Assembly: GCA_913050205.1 (NCBI GenBank)
Contig: CAJXAU010000110.1
Span: 1-6,123, forward strand
Direction: 5' to 3'
Length of the DNA: 6,123 nt
From: an uncultured Verrucomicrobiota bacterium
GTDB taxonomy: Bacteria > Verrucomicrobiota > Verrucomicrobiia > Limisphaerales > UBA1096
Shown: positions 5,703-6,123 of the stretch, piece after piece
Position numbering within the stretch: position 1 is the stretch's first letter
Layout: the number at the start of each line of letters is the position of its first letter
Notes under the pieces: generated by a model
Databases searched by the model: none
What the model was told of the DNA's origin: nothing
The model's input: only the letters and a program-made list of their open reading frames with translations
Program-made: the position numbers and the translations under genes

Positions 5703-5714
5703 CGCTTGGCCAAG
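5703..5714. repeat. Palindromic repeat copy G (12-mer CGCTTGGCCAAG)
   Basis: An exact single unit of the 12-mer, 30 bases from copy F and in the same leader region of the ABC exporter gene. The next bases (TTTC) break the second half. In the extended minus-strand frame it would encode L-G-Q-A just after the TTG at 5720. Two copies so close together are unlike the rest of the window. Confidence 0.8.
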
Positions 5715-5720
5715 TTTCAA

Positions 5721-5731
5721 GTTGAATCAAC
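5721..5731. promoter_or_regulatory. Possible operator-like inverted repeat in the divergent intergenic region
   Basis: GTTGAATCAAC is a perfect 11-base inverted repeat (5-bp arms, one central base) between the divergent ABC exporter and oxidoreductase genes. It could bind a regulator, but it is short and may occur by chance. No confident -35/-10 pair could be placed on either strand here. Confidence 0.2.
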
Positions 5732-5761
5732 AGTGACGGACGGGAATAGCAAGGTTCGGGA

Positions 5762-5776
5762 GGGGCGCGACGCCCC
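5762..5776. promoter_or_regulatory. GC-rich hairpin in the divergent intergenic region
   Basis: GGGGCG (5762-5767) and CGCCCC (5771-5776) form a 6-bp GC-only stem around a CGA loop. It would lie in the leader of the oxidoreductase gene or upstream of the ABC exporter promoter. No T run follows in either direction, so it is not a terminator; it may be a leader hairpin or a separate dispersed motif. Confidence 0.35.
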
Positions 5777-5780
5777 CACG

Positions 5781-5788
5781 GCCAAGCG
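5781..5788. repeat. Half-site of the palindromic repeat (GCCAAGCG), copy H
   Basis: GCCAAGCG matches one half of the 14-base palindrome and lies 6 bases before an alternative ATG (5795) of the oxidoreductase gene. Eight bases alone are weak evidence; the density of related sites nearby is the reason for listing it. Confidence 0.3.
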
Positions 5789-5875
5789 GTGATCATGGCT
5801 TATCAGTTCAAACAAAAACGAAAAACGGCAACTGAAAACTTGCAAGTTATCCAGGAAAACCGATCCAATTCGCCC

Positions 5876-6123
5876 ATGCAGCGCAGGAGATTTATTGAAG
5901 CCACAGCAGTCGGCGCCTTGGCCGCGCCATTTGTCGTCCGTGGGGCGAAGCGCAAGATTCGCATTGGCCAGATCGGTACAAGCCATTCGCACGCTTCCGG
6001 CAAGTTGGGGGCGATCCGAAATCTCGCCGATGATTTCGAGTTGGTGGGAATCGCGCAACCGAGGGAGGTCGCCGATAAACCGTTTCCAAACAGCGGGGTA
6101 TATCGCGGGGTAAAGCGAATGAC
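5876..6123 (+). CDS. Tat-exported Gfo/Idh/MocA-family oxidoreductase, N-terminal part (runs off right edge)
   Basis: The frame is open from the ATG at 5876 to the window end (82 residues visible, no stop). It opens with a twin-arginine signal: M-Q-R-R-R-F-I-E, a short hydrophobic stretch A-T-A-V-G-A-L-A-A-P-F-V-V, then R-G-A-K. The mature part starts K-I-R-I-G-Q-I-G-T-S-H-S-H-A-S-G-K (27-43), the first strand and turn of an NAD(P)-binding Rossmann fold in the Gfo/Idh/MocA family. F-E-L-V-G-I-A-Q-P (second strand, normally E-x-V-G-I-x-D/E-P) and Y-R-G-V follow. The family oxidises or reduces sugars; exported forms are frequent beside DUF1080 and sulfatase genes in Planctomycetota and Verrucomicrobiota. 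An in-frame ATG at 5795 would add 27 residues rich in Lys, Gln and Asn; the Tat signal placement favours 5876, although neither ATG has a good Shine-Dalgarno site. The gene is divergent from the ABC exporter. Confidence 0.83.
   Translation, partial: MQRRRFIEATAVGALAAPFVVRGAKRKIRIGQIGTSHSHASGKLGAIRNLADDFELVGIAQPREVADKPFPNSGVYRGVKRM

Noticed and set aside
277..5714. A CRISPR array or a conventional insertion sequence behind the repeats
   Set aside because: Copies are spread irregularly over 5.4 kb, no regular spacers exist, and there is no transposase frame or long terminal inverted repeats.
5913..5925. CGCCTTGGCCGCG in the oxidoreductase as a repeat copy
   Set aside because: It matches only part of the core and encodes the expected A-L-A-A of the Tat signal.

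Overview
The window looks like a piece of a chromosome from the Planctomycetota/Verrucomicrobiota group, most likely Verrucomicrobiota. This is inferred from gene content: a secreted DUF1080 (3-keto-disaccharide hydrolase-like) protein, a secreted type I sulfatase, a Tat-exported Gfo/Idh/MocA oxidoreductase, and the tail of a secreted beta-rich protein. Most genes lack a strong Shine-Dalgarno site, which fits but does not prove the assignment.

Layout from left to right: the 3' end of a plus-strand gene (1-275); a palindromic repeat and a tRNA-Pro(GGG) gene (357-434); a 46-residue membrane protein (462-602); the DUF1080 protein (659-1309) closed by a perfect 12-bp-stem terminator (1332-1364); and the sulfatase (1416-2804). 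The sulfatase converges, 8 bp apart, on a minus-strand set that reads right to left: a complete ABC exporter (5645-3819), a RdgB/HAM1-type XTP/dITP pyrophosphatase (3809-3186) and a YdhR-like monooxygenase-fold protein (3118-2813). Divergent from the ABC gene, and running off the right edge, is the start of the Tat-exported Gfo/Idh/MocA oxidoreductase (5876-6123).

The plus-strand enzymes suggest a polysaccharide-degrading lifestyle: sulfate removal, sugar hydrolysis by a 3-keto intermediate, and sugar oxidation. The minus-strand set combines export with nucleotide-pool sanitation and a possible small-molecule oxygenase. The three minus-strand genes are closely spaced and could be one transcript, but no functional link between them is evident.

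The most unusual content is a small dispersed repeat built on the self-complementary 12-mer CGCTTGGCCAAG. The 12-mer occurs exactly five times in 6.1 kb, and three of these are an identical 20-mer (CGCTTGGCCAAGCGCTTGGC). Further core, half-site and inverted-half copies are present. The period is 12 bp, a multiple of three, and no reading frame on either strand contains a stop codon, so it can sit inside genes: two copies lie in frame inside the rdgB homologue and encode A-L-G-Q-A. Other copies abut a stop codon, a tRNA 5' end and the regions just before start codons. It resembles HIP1 of cyanobacteria or the Rickettsia palindromic elements in behaviour, and is the best candidate here for something undescribed.
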